Shown one piece after another: positions 33,263 to 42,374 of a stretch of DNA of 64,000 bases. The position numbers and the translations under genes are program-made. Under the pieces are notes generated by a model. It was not told the origin of the DNA. It was given only the letters and a program-made list of their open reading frames with translations, and made no database searches. How positions within the stretch are numbered: position 1 is the first letter of the stretch; every line of letters begins with the position of its first letter. Origin of the DNA: Bacillota bacterium (GTDB lineage: Bacteria > Sysuimicrobiota > Sysuimicrobiia > Sysuimicrobiales > Segetimicrobiaceae); assembly GCA_021324255.1 (NCBI GenBank), contig JAJPJL010000003.1, positions 32,242 through 96,241 on the forward strand. Direction: 5' to 3'.

Positions 33263-34155
33263 CACCCGGCACGTCGCCCTGCGACGGCGCTTCGATCAAC
33301 CTGAGCTTCGCGCAGCTCGGCGTGTGGAAGATGATCGTGTTGGGCATCGTGCAGGGCATCACGGAACTGCTCCCCATCAGCAGCACGGCGCACCTCCGGA
33401 TCGTGCCGGCGCTGTTCGGGTGGCCGGATCCGGGCGCCGCGTTTTCCGCCGCGATGCAGCTCGCGAGCCTGCTCGCCGTCGTCGCGTTCTTTGGGAAGGA
33501 CATCGTGGCGATCTCCGGGGAAGCGCTCGCCGCGCTCCGGCGCGGCGAGCCGCGGGACCACTCGCTGCGCATCACCGCCGGGATCATCATCGGGACGATC
33601 CCGATCGGCATCGCCGGGCTGGCGCTGCGCAAGACGCTGAACGCGTGCAACTCTCCGCTTCGCGGCCTGGCCGTCGTGGCCTGGGCATGTGTGCTGATGG
33701 GTGTATTGCTCGCGCTGGCCGAGCTCTACGGCCAGCGCGGATCGGAAGGGAAGCGGGAGTGGAACCGCCTCACGCTGCGGGATTGCCTGTACGTCGGGAT
33801 CGCCCAGGCGTTTGCGCTCATCCCCGGCGTGTCCCGGTCGGGCTCGACGCTGACGGCGGGCCTGGGGCTCGGTATGGAGCGCGCGACGGCCGCCCGGTTT
33901 TCGTTTCTGCTCGGCGTCCCGGCGATCGTGCTGGCGGGGCTGTTCGAGCTGTGGACGCTGCGCAAGGCGGGGCTGAGCCGGCACGGGTGGATGCTGCTCG
34001 CGATCGGGGTGCTCTCCGGGAGCGCGGCGTCGTACGCCGCGATCTGGGGACTCCTGCGGTATCTCGAACGGCACACGAGCTGGGTGTTTGCCTGGTACCG
34101 GGTCGTCCTGGGCGCCGCCTTGCTCGTGGGCACGAGCGCGGGCTGGTTTCGGTAG
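33259..34155 (+). CDS. uppP: Undecaprenyl-diphosphatase (bacitracin resistance protein)
   Basis: 298 residues. It is a polytopic membrane protein with the two UppP signature regions, 'GIVQGITELLPISSTAHLRIVP' and 'PGVSRSGSTLTAGLGLGMERATAARFSFLLGVP', containing the catalytic Glu, His and Arg/Ser residues. It recycles undecaprenyl pyrophosphate to the monophosphate for cell-wall synthesis, releasing phosphate. The start has no ribosome site and overlaps the stop of a short upstream frame. It converges with phoU across a bidirectional terminator. Confidence 0.92.
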   Translation: MTPGTSPCDGASINLSFAQLGVWKMIVLGIVQGITELLPISSTAHLRIVPALFGWPDPGAAFSAAMQLASLLAVVAFFGKDIVAISGEALAALRRGEPRDHSLRITAGIIIGTIPIGIAGLALRKTLNACNSPLRGLAVVAWACVLMGVLLALAELYGQRGSEGKREWNRLTLRDCLYVGIAQAFALIPGVSRSGSTLTAGLGLGMERATAARFSFLLGVPAIVLAGLFELWTLRKAGLSRHGWMLLAIGVLSGSAASYAAIWGLLRYLERHTSWVFAWYRVVLGAALLVGTSAGWFR

Positions 34156-34159
34156 CGCG

Positions 34160-34184
34160 GGCCGCCCCCCGCCGTGGGGCGGCC
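34160..34184. terminator. Bidirectional hairpin between convergent uppP and phoU
   Basis: GGCCGCCCC (34160-34168), a seven-base loop and GGGGCGGCC (34176-34184) make a perfect 9-bp stem in the 36 bases separating the two convergent genes. There is no long T run on either side, so termination may need Rho or simply rely on stem strength. Confidence 0.55.
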
Positions 34185-34191
34185 GGCGGCG

Positions 34192-34875
34192 TCAGACGTT
34201 GAGTTCCCGCAGCGTGCCCGTCACCATGTAGATCACGCGCTCGGCGATGTTGGTGGCGTGGTCCGCCATCCGCTCCAGCGCCTGCGCGACCATGAGCAAA
34301 TGCGTCGCCCGCTGGATACGCTTGGGATCCTCGATCATATCGGTGAGCAGCTCCCGGAACACCTGACTGTAGAGGTGATCCACGGTGTCGTCGGCCGCGG
34401 CCATGCGTTCGGCGAGCGCCGTGTCGCGGCGCACGAACGCGTCCAGGCCGTCGCGCAGCATCGCACGCATCAAATCCGCCATGCGCGGGATGTCGATGAG
34501 CGGTTTGAGCGGCGGCTCCGGCGCCATTCGCCGCACGATGCGCGCGATGTCCTCGGCGTGGTCGCCGATGCGCTCGAGGTCGATGGTCATCGCCCAGATC
34601 GCGGCGATGGTGCGCAGGTCCTTCGCCATGGGTTGCTGCGTCGCCATGAGCCGCATACAACGGTCCTCGAGCTCGAGATGGAGCTGATCGACGGCGTTGT
34701 CGGACGTGATGATCTCCTCGGCCAGCTCGACGCTCCGCGAGCGCAACGCCTCGACGGCACGGCGCACCTGATCCTCGGCCAGCGTCCCGAGGCGCAGGAG
34801 ATCGTCGCTCAGTTGCCGGAGATCGCGATCAAAGGCATCCCGCGTGGGCATCCGGCTCTTGTTCGCCGAACACAC
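34192..34875 (-). CDS. phoU: Phosphate signalling protein PhoU
   Basis: 227 residues, standard length. The two PhoU three-helix repeats carry metal motifs 'TSDNAVDQLHLELEDRCMRLMA', 'WAMTIDLERIGDHAEDIARIVR' and 'LLMVAQALERMADHATNIAERVIYMVTG'. PhoU restrains the PhoR kinase when phosphate is plentiful by contacting the PstB/PhoR complex. It is the last gene of pstC-pstA-pstB-phoU, 73 bases after pstB. The window also encodes a second PhoU-type bundle, fused to a kinase at 27231-28817. Confidence 0.95.
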   Translation of the reverse strand: MCSANKSRMPTRDAFDRDLRQLSDDLLRLGTLAEDQVRRAVEALRSRSVELAEEIITSDNAVDQLHLELEDRCMRLMATQQPMAKDLRTIAAIWAMTIDLERIGDHAEDIARIVRRMAPEPPLKPLIDIPRMADLMRAMLRDGLDAFVRRDTALAERMAAADDTVDHLYSQVFRELLTDMIEDPKRIQRATHLLMVAQALERMADHATNIAERVIYMVTGTLRELNV

Positions 34876-34948
34876 CGAGTTTCCTACGGATGAGCGCTGA
34901 GCGTAGCACGGCGAAACCCCCGGCGACTCGCCCCGGCCGATGCCCGCG

Positions 34949-35779
34949 CTAGCCGAACCGGCCGGTAACGTAGTCTTCCGTGCGGCGGTCGCGCGGCCGT
35001 GTGAAGATCTCCGACGTCGGCCCGGACTCTACCAGCTCCCCCGCGAGCATGAACGCGGTGACGTCGGAGGCCCGGGCTGCCTGCTGCATGTTGTGCGTCA
35101 CGATGACGACCGTGAGCGTCTCCCGCAGCGTACGCGCGAGCTCCTCGATCTTCAGGGTCGAGACCGGGTCGAGCGCGGACGCGGGTTCATCCATCAGCAG
35201 CACTTCCGGCTCGACGGCGAGGGCCCGGGCGATGCAGAGCCGCTGCTGCTGGCCCCCGGACAGGCTAGTCCCCGGCTTACCGAGCGCATCCTTCACCTCG
35301 TCCCAGAGGGCGGCCTGCCGGAGACTCCGTTCGGCTACGTCCATGAGCCGCCGCCGATCACGCACGCCGGCGAGCCGCAACCCTGCCACGACGTTGTCGT
35401 AGATCGACATCGTGGGAAACGGGTTGGGCCGCTGAAACACCATCCCGATCCGGCGCCGTACCGCCACGGGGTCCACCGCGGCCCCGTAGATGTCCTCGCC
35501 GTCGAGAAGCACGCTGCCCGTCATGCGCGCCCCCGGCACGACCTCGTGCATGCGGTTCAGGCACCGGAGAAACGTGGACTTGCCGCACCCGGACGGTCCG
35601 ATAATCGCGGTGATCCGATTCGTCGGGACGCTCATCGAGAGGCCCTTGACGGCGTGCGTCCCGCCAAAGTACGCGTGCAGGTCGCGGACCGTCACCCGCT
35701 CCGTGGAGACGCCCTCGACGGCGCGCGCGCCGGCCAGCCCCGCGAGCGCGCGGTCCACGATTGCGCTGGGCACGTCCAT
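34949..35779 (-). CDS. pstB: Phosphate ABC transporter ATP-binding protein PstB
   Basis: 276 residues from ATG 35779, behind GGGAGG; a longer open frame upstream belongs to a shadow of pstA. Walker A '[17 protein letters not shown]', the Pst-specific '[20 protein letters not shown]', signature '[15 protein letters not shown]' and Walker B '[15 protein letters not shown]' are all present. It ends '[12 protein letters not shown]', the typical PstB C-terminus. It energises high-affinity phosphate import and relays transport status to PhoU/PhoR. Confidence 0.97.
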   Translation of the reverse strand: MDVPSAIVDRALAGLAGARAVEGVSTERVTVRDLHAYFGGTHAVKGLSMSVPTNRITAIIGPSGCGKSTFLRCLNRMHEVVPGARMTGSVLLDGEDIYGAAVDPVAVRRRIGMVFQRPNPFPTMSIYDNVVAGLRLAGVRDRRRLMDVAERSLRQAALWDEVKDALGKPGTSLSGGQQQRLCIARALAVEPEVLLMDEPASALDPVSTLKIEELARTLRETLTVVIVTHNMQQAARASDVTAFMLAGELVESGPTSEIFTRPRDRRTEDYVTGRFG

Positions 35780-35784
35780 TCGAT

Positions 35785-36651
35785 CTACCTCCCGTTGGCA
35801 AACCGCCGGCGCCCGGCGGTCTTGGCCGCCACGTTGAGCACCAGCGTCAGCGTCATGAGCACGAGCGCCGCCGCCCACGCCTGACGGTGCCAGTCGTCGT
35901 ACGGCGCGATCGCGTAGTTGTAGAGCTGCACGGTCATGGTCGCGATCGGCTGATCGAGCCGCAGCGACCAGTACGGGTTGTTGAACGCGGTGAACAGGAG
36001 CGGGGCCGTCTCCCCGAGCACGCGGGCCACGGCCAGCATGATGCCGGTGAGCACGCCCGCGGTCGCGGTCCGCAGGGTGATCCGCAGCATGGTCACCCAC
36101 CACGGAATCCCGAGCGCGTACGATGCCTCGCGGAGCGACGCGGGCACGAGCCGCACCATCTCCTCGGTCGTGCGGATCACGAGCGGAATCATCATGACCC
36201 CGAGCGCGACGCCGCCGGCGAACCCGGAGAAGTGGCGCGTCGGCACGACGATCAGCGCGTAGATGAAGACGCCGATCACGATGCTCGGAATGCCGTTGAG
36301 GACGTCCGCGGTGAACCGCACCCACCACCCGAAGCGTCCGCCGCCCACTTCTGACAAATACAGGCCGCCCAGAATGCCGATCGGGATGCCGATGCACGAG
36401 CCGAGCGCCACCACGAGGAGCGTCCCCGCGATCGCGTTCACCATGCCGCCGCCCGGCTCGCCAACCGGCGCGGGCAGGTGCGTGAAGAAGTCCCACGTGA
36501 CCGATGACGCGCCCCGCAGCGTCACGTACCCGAGCACGCTCGCGAGCGGAGCGATCGCCACGAGGAGCGCGGCCAGGCACATCCAGGTCATGGCACGGTC
36601 GGTCAGACGCCGGCGGCGGACATGGTCGGAGGAGATCGTCGCCACGCTCAT
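35785..36651 (-). CDS. pstA: Phosphate ABC transporter permease PstA
   Basis: 288 residues with six predicted membrane segments. Family landmarks include '[34 protein letters not shown]', '[23 protein letters not shown]' and '[25 protein letters not shown]' (EAA loop), ending '[14 protein letters not shown]'. Its ATG overlaps the pstC stop by four bases, and pstB starts five bases after its stop. Confidence 0.96.
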   Translation of the reverse strand: MSVATISSDHVRRRRLTDRAMTWMCLAALLVAIAPLASVLGYVTLRGASSVTWDFFTHLPAPVGEPGGGMVNAIAGTLLVVALGSCIGIPIGILGGLYLSEVGGGRFGWWVRFTADVLNGIPSIVIGVFIYALIVVPTRHFSGFAGGVALGVMMIPLVIRTTEEMVRLVPASLREASYALGIPWWVTMLRITLRTATAGVLTGIMLAVARVLGETAPLLFTAFNNPYWSLRLDQPIATMTVQLYNYAIAPYDDWHRQAWAAALVLMTLTLVLNVAAKTAGRRRFANGR

Positions 36652-37640
36652 GGCGCGATCACCGACGAGGTGACGCGCGATACGAGCCGGCGCGCCGCCG
36701 CGTTGACGAGCAGGGACATGACGAACAGGACCAGCGCCATCTCGATCAGCGCGGACAGGTACAGGCTCGATGACGCTTCCGAGAATTCATTCGCCAGCGC
36801 CGCGGCGATCGTGTATCCCGGCTGGAACAGCGACGCGACGATCTGCGGCCGGTTGCCGATCACCATCGTCACCGCCATGGTCTCGCCGAGCGCGCGGCCC
36901 AGGCCGAGGATCACCGCGCCGATGATACCGGCGCGGCCGTACGGGAGCACCGCGCCGCGAATCATCTCCCAGCGCGTCGCGCCGAGCGCGTACATCGCCT
37001 CACGCTGGTCCTGTGGCACCGCGAGCATGACGTCGCGGGCGACCGACGAGATGATCGGGATGACCATGATCGCCAGAATGATGCCCGCCGCCAGCATCCC
37101 GATCCCGTAGGCCGGCCCGCTGAACAACGGGGTCCAGCCGAGCGCCCGGCCGAGGGCCGGTTCGACGCTGCCCCGCACCCAGGGGATGAGCACGAAGATG
37201 CCCCACAGGCCCAGGATCACGCTCGGGATCGCCGCGAGCAACTCGATGATGAACGACAGGACGACGGCCGATCCGCGGGCCGACATCTCGGCGAGGTAGA
37301 TGGCGACCCCGAGGCTGACCGGCACGCCGATCAGCAACGCCAGCGCCGATGTCACGAGCGTCCCGTAGATAAACGGCAGCGCGCCGAACGTATCGTGGAC
37401 CGGGTCCCATTTCGACGTCCAGAGAAACGAGAGCCCAAACTTCTGCAGCGACGGGCCCGACGCCATGGCGAGCGAGAACCCGATGCCGAACACGAGGACG
37501 ATGACGAGCAGCGCGAACGCGCCGAGCACCACGCGAAACGTGTCGTCGGCGCCTCGCGAACTCCGGAGCCCGGCGGCGGCAAGCGAGAGCCCTCCCGGCG
37601 GGCCGCCAGCGGCCGGCGTCGCGGCACGATCATGCGGCAT
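36648..37640 (-). CDS. pstC: Phosphate ABC transporter permease PstC
   Basis: 330 residues. A Pro/Gly/Ala-rich cytosolic N-terminus of about 40 residues precedes six membrane segments. Landmarks are '[30 protein letters not shown]', '[18 protein letters not shown]' and '[22 protein letters not shown]' (EAA loop), then '[18 protein letters not shown]'. It is the first gene of pstCAB-phoU. The phosphate-type promoter at 37715-37779 lies about 75 bases upstream of its start. The binding-protein gene pstS is not adjacent but about 3 kb away beyond phoBR. Confidence 0.96.
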   Translation of the reverse strand: MPHDRAATPAAGGPPGGLSLAAAGLRSSRGADDTFRVVLGAFALLVIVLVFGIGFSLAMASGPSLQKFGLSFLWTSKWDPVHDTFGALPFIYGTLVTSALALLIGVPVSLGVAIYLAEMSARGSAVVLSFIIELLAAIPSVILGLWGIFVLIPWVRGSVEPALGRALGWTPLFSGPAYGIGMLAAGIILAIMVIPIISSVARDVMLAVPQDQREAMYALGATRWEMIRGAVLPYGRAGIIGAVILGLGRALGETMAVTMVIGNRPQIVASLFQPGYTIAAALANEFSEASSSLYLSALIEMALVLFVMSLLVNAAARRLVSRVTSSVIAP

Positions 37641-37714
37641 ATGATCCCCCTGCGGCGCTCCCGTGCAGGCGCGCCACGGCTTTGGTCGTCACGACGCGAT
37701 CACTCCTCCCATTG

Positions 37715-37779
37715 AGGGTACGATCCGGCGGTTAATCGGCCGTGAGCTCCGTGTTAACGCTCAATGAAGGGAACGTTAA
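37715..37779 (-). promoter_or_regulatory. Phosphate-regulated promoter of pstCAB-phoU
   Basis: On the minus strand, exact TTAAC repeats occur at 37779-37775, 37757-37753 and 37735-37731, spaced 22 and 22 bases. The intermediate 11-base positions read TTCAT and CTCAC, degenerate versions of the same unit. Ten bases after the last repeat comes TACCCT (37720-37715) as -10. Repeats in 11-base register are the expected footprint of tandem PhoB/PhoP dimers. Confidence 0.8.
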
Positions 37780-37783
37780 CGCG

Positions 37784-37954
37784 CTAGAAGCCGACGACGC
37801 GAACGAACACGATCGCGGCGCCGACCACCGCCGCCAGGCATACGAGCACGATGAGCGCGGCCTTGACATCCGCCGTCATAGAAGCCGGCCACAGCATCGG
37901 GATCTCCTCGTTGTCGTGTACGACGACATCGGGGAGATCGGCGTTGACGCGCAT
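37784..37954 (-). CDS. Small single-span membrane protein of the phosphate locus
   Basis: 56 residues: MRVNADLPDVVVHDNEEIPM, then 'LWPASMTADVK' and a hydrophobic segment of about 22 residues rich in Ala, Val, Leu and Ile ('ALIVLVCLAAVVGAAIVFV'), ending RVVGF. ATG 37954 has a strong GGGAGGG six bases upstream. An acidic cytosolic-looking head with a C-terminal tail anchor is suggested. It lies between phoR and pstC with its own phosphate-type promoter upstream (38058-38078), and its stop abuts the pstC repeats. No family recognised; a regulator or partner of PhoR or Pst is possible. Confidence 0.65.
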   Translation of the reverse strand: MRVNADLPDVVVHDNEEIPMLWPASMTADVKAALIVLVCLAAVVGAAIVFVRVVGF

Positions 37955-38057
37955 CGTGTACCCTCCCACGCTCTACGCCGGGCGCAGGCGATCCGCCCCA
38001 CGTGTCCTCCGCCTTCGACGCACGGCGCAACCATGCACGTCACGACACGGTGACGCC

Positions 38058-38078
38058 AGCCTATGCGCGCCGTGTTAA
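38058..38078 (-). promoter_or_regulatory. Phosphate-regulated promoter of the small membrane protein gene
   Basis: On the minus strand TTAAC at 38078-38074 is followed by exactly 10 bases and TAGGCT at 38063-38058. A further GTTTAAC lies at 38114-38108, out of exact 11-base register by one base. The arrangement copies the pst and pho promoters. The predicted leader to ATG 37954 is about 95 bases. Confidence 0.6.
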
Positions 38079-38144
38079 CCCTGAGCCGCGGCGCCGGGCA
38101 AGCATGCGTTAAACGACGGACAAAAATGCCGTCACACATGCCGG

Positions 38145-39542
38145 TCACCGGGCTGCGACCACCTGTTCGGGCGCCCGTGGAATGAGAAGCGTGAACTCGC
38201 TGCCGCGCCCTTCCACGCTATGCACCTCCACACGGCCGCCGTGGGACGTGGCGATGTGCTTGACGATGCTGAGCCCAAGGCCCGTGCCGCCGAGGGCCCG
38301 GGAGCGTGAGCGATCCACACGGTAAAAGCGCTCGAAGATGCGCGGAAGGTGTTCTGCGGCGATCCCGAGCCCGGTATCGGCGACCGATAGCGCGACGAGT
38401 TCCCGCGCGGCGCGGCCGGAGATGCGCACGGCGCCGCCGGCCGGCGTATACTTGAGCGCGTTGTCCACCAGGTTGACGACGGCCTGCACCAGGCGCGCCT
38501 CGTCGCCCCAGGCTTCCGGAACCTCGTCGAGATCATCCACTCGGAGCATGATGCCGCGGCGCTCCGCCACCGGCCGGAACTTTGCCGCCACTTCCCGGGC
38601 GACCTCGCCCATCGACACGGGCGCCATTTCGAGCTTGGCGCTGCCGCTCTCGATCGCCGACAGGTCGAGCAGGTCGTTGACGAGGAGCGCAAGCCGGTCG
38701 ATCTCGGAAACGATCCGCCCGAGAAACCGCGGACCGGCCTCGGGATCGCGGGCGGCGCCGTCGCGCAGCGTCTCGGCAAGGGCGCGCAGCGATGCCAGGG
38801 GTGTGCGCAGCTCGTGAGACACGTTGGCGATGAACTCCTGCCGGATGAGATCCGTGCGGCGCAGGTCGGTCACATCCTGGGCCGCGACCACGATGCCCAA
38901 GAACTCCCCCCGGCGCCCGCGCACGGGATTGGCCTGCACGCGCAGCACCCGGTGCTCCGGCTGGTGCAGCTTCAACTCCCGCGTCACGGGCACGTGCTCC
39001 CGGATCGCCTGCCGCACCAGGGCGTCCAGCTCGAAGTGGTGCACGACCTCGATGAGGCTGTGGCCGATCGCCGTCGCGGCCGACACCCCCAGGATGCGTT
39101 CCACGGCGGGGTTGACGAGCACGAGCACACCGTCCGGATCGAGGATGAGCAGGCCGTCGCTCATGTGGGCGAGCACGGCCTCGAGCGTGCTCTTGCCGCG
39201 GTCGAGGTCGGTGATCGTGCGATCCGCCCGGGCGACCATGGCGTTGAACTCCGCGATCGTCTCGCGCACTTCCGCGAACGATTCGCAGCGGACCGCGCGC
39301 ATGCGGCCGTCCGCCCCGTCGCGGGCCGCATCCGACAGTTCTCTGAGCGGCTCGGTCAGCGCGGACGCCACACGGCCGCCGAGGCCCCACGCCAACCCCA
39401 GCGCCGCGACGGCGGCCGCGCCGGTCGCGCGCAGCGCCGCATCGCCCCACCCGCCGGCGATCGCCAGGGCGGCGCCCGCCGCGAGCAGCGTCGCGGCGGC
39501 CTGCAGCGCCAGCGCGAGCGTAAGGCCGCGCCGGAGCCGCAT
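38145..39542 (-). CDS. phoR: Phosphate sensor histidine kinase PhoR
   Basis: 465 residues. Two N-terminal membrane helices (about 7-30 and 38-58) are followed by a HAMP-like linker (60-112), a PAS domain (about 115-228, 'DGLLILDPDGVLVLVNPAVERILG'), a HisKA domain with His243 in 'NVSHELRTPL', and an HATPase_c domain with 'NLVDNALKYTP', 'DTGLGIAAEHLPRIFERFYRVD' and 'GTGLGLSIVKHI'. This order is that of PhoR. Its start lies two bases from the phoB stop, so they form one operon. It phosphorylates PhoB on phosphate limitation; signal input probably comes through PhoU and the Pst complex. Confidence 0.94.
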   Translation of the reverse strand: MRLRRGLTLALALQAAATLLAAGAALAIAGGWGDAALRATGAAAVAALGLAWGLGGRVASALTEPLRELSDAARDGADGRMRAVRCESFAEVRETIAEFNAMVARADRTITDLDRGKSTLEAVLAHMSDGLLILDPDGVLVLVNPAVERILGVSAATAIGHSLIEVVHHFELDALVRQAIREHVPVTRELKLHQPEHRVLRVQANPVRGRRGEFLGIVVAAQDVTDLRRTDLIRQEFIANVSHELRTPLASLRALAETLRDGAARDPEAGPRFLGRIVSEIDRLALLVNDLLDLSAIESGSAKLEMAPVSMGEVAREVAAKFRPVAERRGIMLRVDDLDEVPEAWGDEARLVQAVVNLVDNALKYTPAGGAVRISGRAARELVALSVADTGLGIAAEHLPRIFERFYRVDRSRSRALGGTGLGLSIVKHIATSHGGRVEVHSVEGRGSEFTLLIPRAPEQVVAAR

Positions 39543-39544
39543 CG

Positions 39545-40222
39545 CTACCCGTCCAGCTTATAGCCGACGCCGCGGATGGTCTCGATCGACGTCACAGCGC
39601 CGGCTTCCTGCAGCTTGCGGCGCAGCCAGCGCACGTGGACGTCGACGGTGCGGTCGTCGCCGTCGTATTCGTACCCCCACACTTGCTGCAGCAACAGCGC
39701 CCGCGTCAGCACGCGCCCCGGGTTGGACAGGAAAGCGCGGAGCAGGTCGAACTGCCGGGGCGGGAGGACAACCGGCTGTTCGCCCACGCGGACCACGTGC
39801 CGCGCGACGTCGAGCACGATCTCGCCGACCCGCAGCACCTCATCGCGCGCCGGCACCGCCTGGGTGCGCCGCAGCGCGGCTCGGACACGGGCCAGCACCT
39901 CGCGGACGCTGAACGGCTTGGTGACGTAATCGTCCGCGCCGAGGTCGAGCCCCACGATCCGATCGGGCTCGTCGGCCCTCGCCGTGATCATCAAGATCGG
40001 GACGCGCGACTCCTGTCGCAGGATCCGGCAGACCTCGAAGCCGCTCATCCCAGGCAGCATCACGTCGAGCAGCACGAGATCCGGGGGCGCCGTCCGTGCC
40101 AGGTCGAGCGCCTGACTGCCGTCGGCGGCTTCGAGCACCTCGTATCCTTCGCGCTCCAGGGCGTAGCCGAGCGACTCGACGATGGCGTGCTCGTCATCGA
40201 CGAGCAGGATCCGCTGCTTCAT
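39545..40222 (-). CDS. phoB: Phosphate response regulator PhoB/PhoP (OmpR family)
   Basis: 225 residues, strong AGGAGGTG site. The receiver domain has Asp9/Asp10, the phosphoacceptor Asp53 in 'LVLLDVMLPGMSG', and the conserved Lys in 'DYVTKPFSVREVLARV'. The C-terminal winged helix (about 130-222) carries 'LPPRQFDLLRAFLSNPGRVLTRALLLQQVWGYEYDGDDRTVDVHVRWLRRKL'. It is the likely binder of the TTAAC repeats in this window, including those in front of its own gene (autoregulation). Confidence 0.94.
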   Translation of the reverse strand: MKQRILLVDDEHAIVESLGYALEREGYEVLEAADGSQALDLARTAPPDLVLLDVMLPGMSGFEVCRILRQESRVPILMITARADEPDRIVGLDLGADDYVTKPFSVREVLARVRAALRRTQAVPARDEVLRVGEIVLDVARHVVRVGEQPVVLPPRQFDLLRAFLSNPGRVLTRALLLQQVWGYEYDGDDRTVDVHVRWLRRKLQEAGAVTSIETIRGVGYKLDG

Positions 40223-40242
40223 GGAGACACCTCCTGCCCTTC

Positions 40243-40306
40243 ACGCTACCTCGGCTTCGTTAACCGTCGGTGATCGGTGGGTTAAGGCAAGCACAAGAAG
40301 GTTTAA
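40243..40306 (-). promoter_or_regulatory. Phosphate-regulated promoter of phoBR
   Basis: On the minus strand, TTAAC at 40285-40281 and 40263-40259 are 22 bases apart, with a TTAAA at 40306-40302 about 21 bases further upstream. Ten bases after the last repeat lies TAGCGT (40248-40243) as -10, about 20 bases before the phoB ATG region. This supports positive autoregulation. Confidence 0.72.
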
Positions 40307-40336
40307 TGGGGGCCGCGCAGGCGCACCCGGCGAGAC

Positions 40337-40390
40337 TTAACCGTCTGCTAACACGGGCCGCACGCGGTCTTAACAATGCCTGGATACGAT
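40337..40390 (+). promoter_or_regulatory. Phosphate-regulated promoter of pstS
   Basis: On the plus strand TTAAC at 40337-40341, CTAAC at 40348-40352 and TTAAC at 40370-40374 keep strict 11-base register (the unit at 40359 reads CGCAC). Ten bases after the last unit comes TACGAT (40385-40390). It is divergent from the phoB promoter; the two arrays share the 259-base phoB-pstS gap. The predicted leader to the pstS start at 40482 is about 85 bases. Confidence 0.8.
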
Positions 40391-40481
40391 GGGGCGGGCG
40401 TCATCCTGACAGAAGCTGCGTTTAACGGCGTCTGGACGGCCGGATGGCGCAGAGATCACGAGAAGGAGGCGATGCAACCAA

Positions 40482-41546
40482 GTGCCGGCATACTTGCGAT
40501 TCGGATTCCGGAAACCGCGACGGCTGATCGCGGCGTTCGCGGCGGCCGCGCTGGCGTGCGTGGCGGGAAGTTTGCGCGACGCGCCGCCGACCCTGGCGCA
40601 GCAGGCCGTCACCATCACCGGCGCCGGCTCGACGTTCGACTATCCCCTGTTCTCCAAGATGTTCTCCGTGTACCACGGGTTGCATCCGAACGTGCAGGTG
40701 AATTACCAATCGATCGGCAGCGGGGGCGGGCAGCAACAGCTCTTCGCGGGCACCGTGAACTTCGGCGCCTCGGATGCGCCCCTCACCGACGACCAGCTCA
40801 AGCAACACCCCGGCATCGTCCACATCCCGATCACGCTCGGGGCCGTCTCGGTAGGCTACAACCTGCCGGGCGTGCCGACGGGGTTGCGCCTCACGGGCGA
40901 TGTCATCGCGCGCATCTACTTGGGCCAGATCACCTCGTGGTCGGATCCGGCCGTCATGCGCCTGAACCCCGGCATGAAGATCCCCAATCTGCCGATCGCG
41001 GTCGTACATCGCTCGGACGGTAGCGGCACCTCGTTTATCTTCACGTCATACCTCTCGGCGATCAGCCCGGAGTGGAAGAGCAAGGTCGGGGCCGCCGCGG
41101 CCGTGGACTGGCCGACCGGCGTCGGCGCGAAAGGCAGCGAGGGCGTCTCCGGCCAAGTCAAGCAGACGCCCGGCGGGATCGGGTACTTCGAGATGGCCTA
41201 CTCGATCGAGAACAAGATCCCGATGGCCACACTGCAAAACGCCGCGGGGCGGTGGGTCGGCCCGAGTGTGCCGGGTGCTTCGGCCGGCGCGGCGCAGGCC
41301 GCGGCGCACATGCCCGCGGATCTGCGGTCGGTCTGGGTGAACGCCCCCGGACCGCAGAGCTACCCGATTGCGGGATTCAGCTGGATCCTGGTGGACAACG
41401 CGCACGTCTCGCAACCGCTCATCGACCTCTTGACGTGGATGATCCACGACGGCCAGAAGTTCGCCACGGCCCTGTACTACGGGCCCCTGCCGGCGCAGGT
41501 CGTCCAGCTCGACGAGCAAAAGATCAAAGCCCTATCGCCGAGGTAA
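40482..41546 (+). CDS. pstS: Phosphate ABC transporter substrate-binding protein PstS
   Basis: 354 residues from GTG 40482; a GGAGG at 40465-40469 is 12 bases away, rather far, and an ATG at 40472 is out of frame. Residues 1-40 are a Sec signal peptide ending 'TLAQQA'. Phosphate-binding segments are 'ITGAGSTFDYPLFSKMF', 'YQSIGSGGGQQQLFAGTVNFGASDAPL' and 'VVHRSDGSGTSFIFTSYLS', the classic PstS set. It is divergent from phoBR and separate from pstCAB, and captures phosphate outside the membrane for PstCAB. Confidence 0.96.
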   Translation: MPAYLRFGFRKPRRLIAAFAAAALACVAGSLRDAPPTLAQQAVTITGAGSTFDYPLFSKMFSVYHGLHPNVQVNYQSIGSGGGQQQLFAGTVNFGASDAPLTDDQLKQHPGIVHIPITLGAVSVGYNLPGVPTGLRLTGDVIARIYLGQITSWSDPAVMRLNPGMKIPNLPIAVVHRSDGSGTSFIFTSYLSAISPEWKSKVGAAAAVDWPTGVGAKGSEGVSGQVKQTPGGIGYFEMAYSIENKIPMATLQNAAGRWVGPSVPGASAGAAQAAAHMPADLRSVWVNAPGPQSYPIAGFSWILVDNAHVSQPLIDLLTWMIHDGQKFATALYYGPLPAQVVQLDEQKIKALSPR

Positions 41547-41608
41547 CAGCCGGACCGTCCGGTCGCGGACGTCCCGCGGCCCGCATCGAGGGACGTTCGC
41601 GCACGCCG

Positions 41609-41637
41609 AGGCCGCCCCACCTCCCCCGGGGCGGCCT
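41609..41637 (+). terminator. Hairpin terminator downstream of pstS
   Basis: AGGCCGCCCC (41609-41618), a nine-base C-rich loop and GGGGCGGCCT (41628-41637) form a perfect 10-bp stem about 60 bases after the pstS stop. It is followed by TTGGTGTG, a weak T tail. It separates pstS from the following RraA-peptide-transport genes. Confidence 0.6.
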
Positions 41638-41759
41638 TGGTGTGCTCGCGCGGGACCGCGAACCGGCGCGCGGGCCACGCCCGCGCGGTCGGGTATCGTG
41701 ACGGGAATGTCCCGCCCGGCGCCGAACTGTAGGCCACGCACAGACCTCCGGAGAGGACC

Positions 41760-42374
41760 ATGGATCCGATCATCGAACGGCTTGCGCGACTCGCGCCGTC
41801 CACGCTCGGCCACTTCGTCGACGAGGGATTTTTGGATATCGCAATCCGCCCGGTGTTCCGGCCCGTGAAGTTCGCGGGCCGCGCCCTGACCGTGGACGCG
41901 CCGCCCCGCGACAACGCCATCTACCGGCGGGCGATCAACGCCGCCCGGCCGCGGGACGTCCTCGTCATCGCGCGCGGCGGCGACTACCGGCACGCCTCGT
42001 TCGGGGGCGGGATGGCCCTCGCCGCGAAGAATCGCGGCGTCGCCGGCGTCGTGGTGGACGGCCCCGCGACCGACCGCGCCGAATTGATCGAGTTCGGCCT
42101 GCCCGTGTTCTCCCGCGGCCTGTCGGCGCTCACGACCCGGCGCCTCGATCTCGGCGGCTCGGTCGGCGAGCCCATCGTGTGCGGTGGGGTGCGCGTGGTC
42201 GCCGGTGATTACGTGCTCGCGGACGACGATGGGGTGCTGGTGATCCCGGCGTCGGACGTCGAGTCGATCGTGGAGCGCGGGGAAGCCGCCGCGCGCCGCG
42301 AGCAGGAGACGCTCGCCCTGCTCAAGGCGGGCAAGACGTTCGAGGACATCGACGCCATGCGGAGGGAGACATGA
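41760..42374 (+). CDS. RraA family protein (4-hydroxy-4-methyl-2-oxoglutarate aldolase-like)
   Basis: 204 residues with a GGAGAGGACC site before ATG 41760. The RraA fold is shown by 'TLGHFVDEGFLDIAIRPV', 'GRALTVDAPPRDNAIYRRAINAARPRDVLVIA', the glycine-rich 'AAKNRGVAGVVVDGPATDRAEL' and 'VAGDYVLADDDGVLVIPASDVE'. Members include HMG/CHA aldolases and RNase E inhibitors; the metal-binding Asp of GxxxDG-xx-D is present. Its TGA overlaps the ATG of the following peptide-binding protein (ATGA), so it belongs to that transport operon and probably acts on the imported compound. Confidence 0.85.
   Translation: MDPIIERLARLAPSTLGHFVDEGFLDIAIRPVFRPVKFAGRALTVDAPPRDNAIYRRAINAARPRDVLVIARGGDYRHASFGGGMALAAKNRGVAGVVVDGPATDRAELIEFGLPVFSRGLSALTTRRLDLGGSVGEPIVCGGVRVVAGDYVLADDDGVLVIPASDVESIVERGEAAARREQETLALLKAGKTFEDIDAMRRET

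Noticed and set aside
37742..38053. Plus-strand frame MSSVLTLNEGNVNALEADD... over the pst promoter region
   Set aside because: It is antisense to the small membrane protein and its control region and has no motif or ribosome site.
40472..41023. ATG-started frame just after the GGAGG preceding pstS
   Set aside because: Two-base spacing to the ribosome site is too short, and it is out of frame with PstS, whose signal peptide and binding motifs are unambiguous from GTG 40482.
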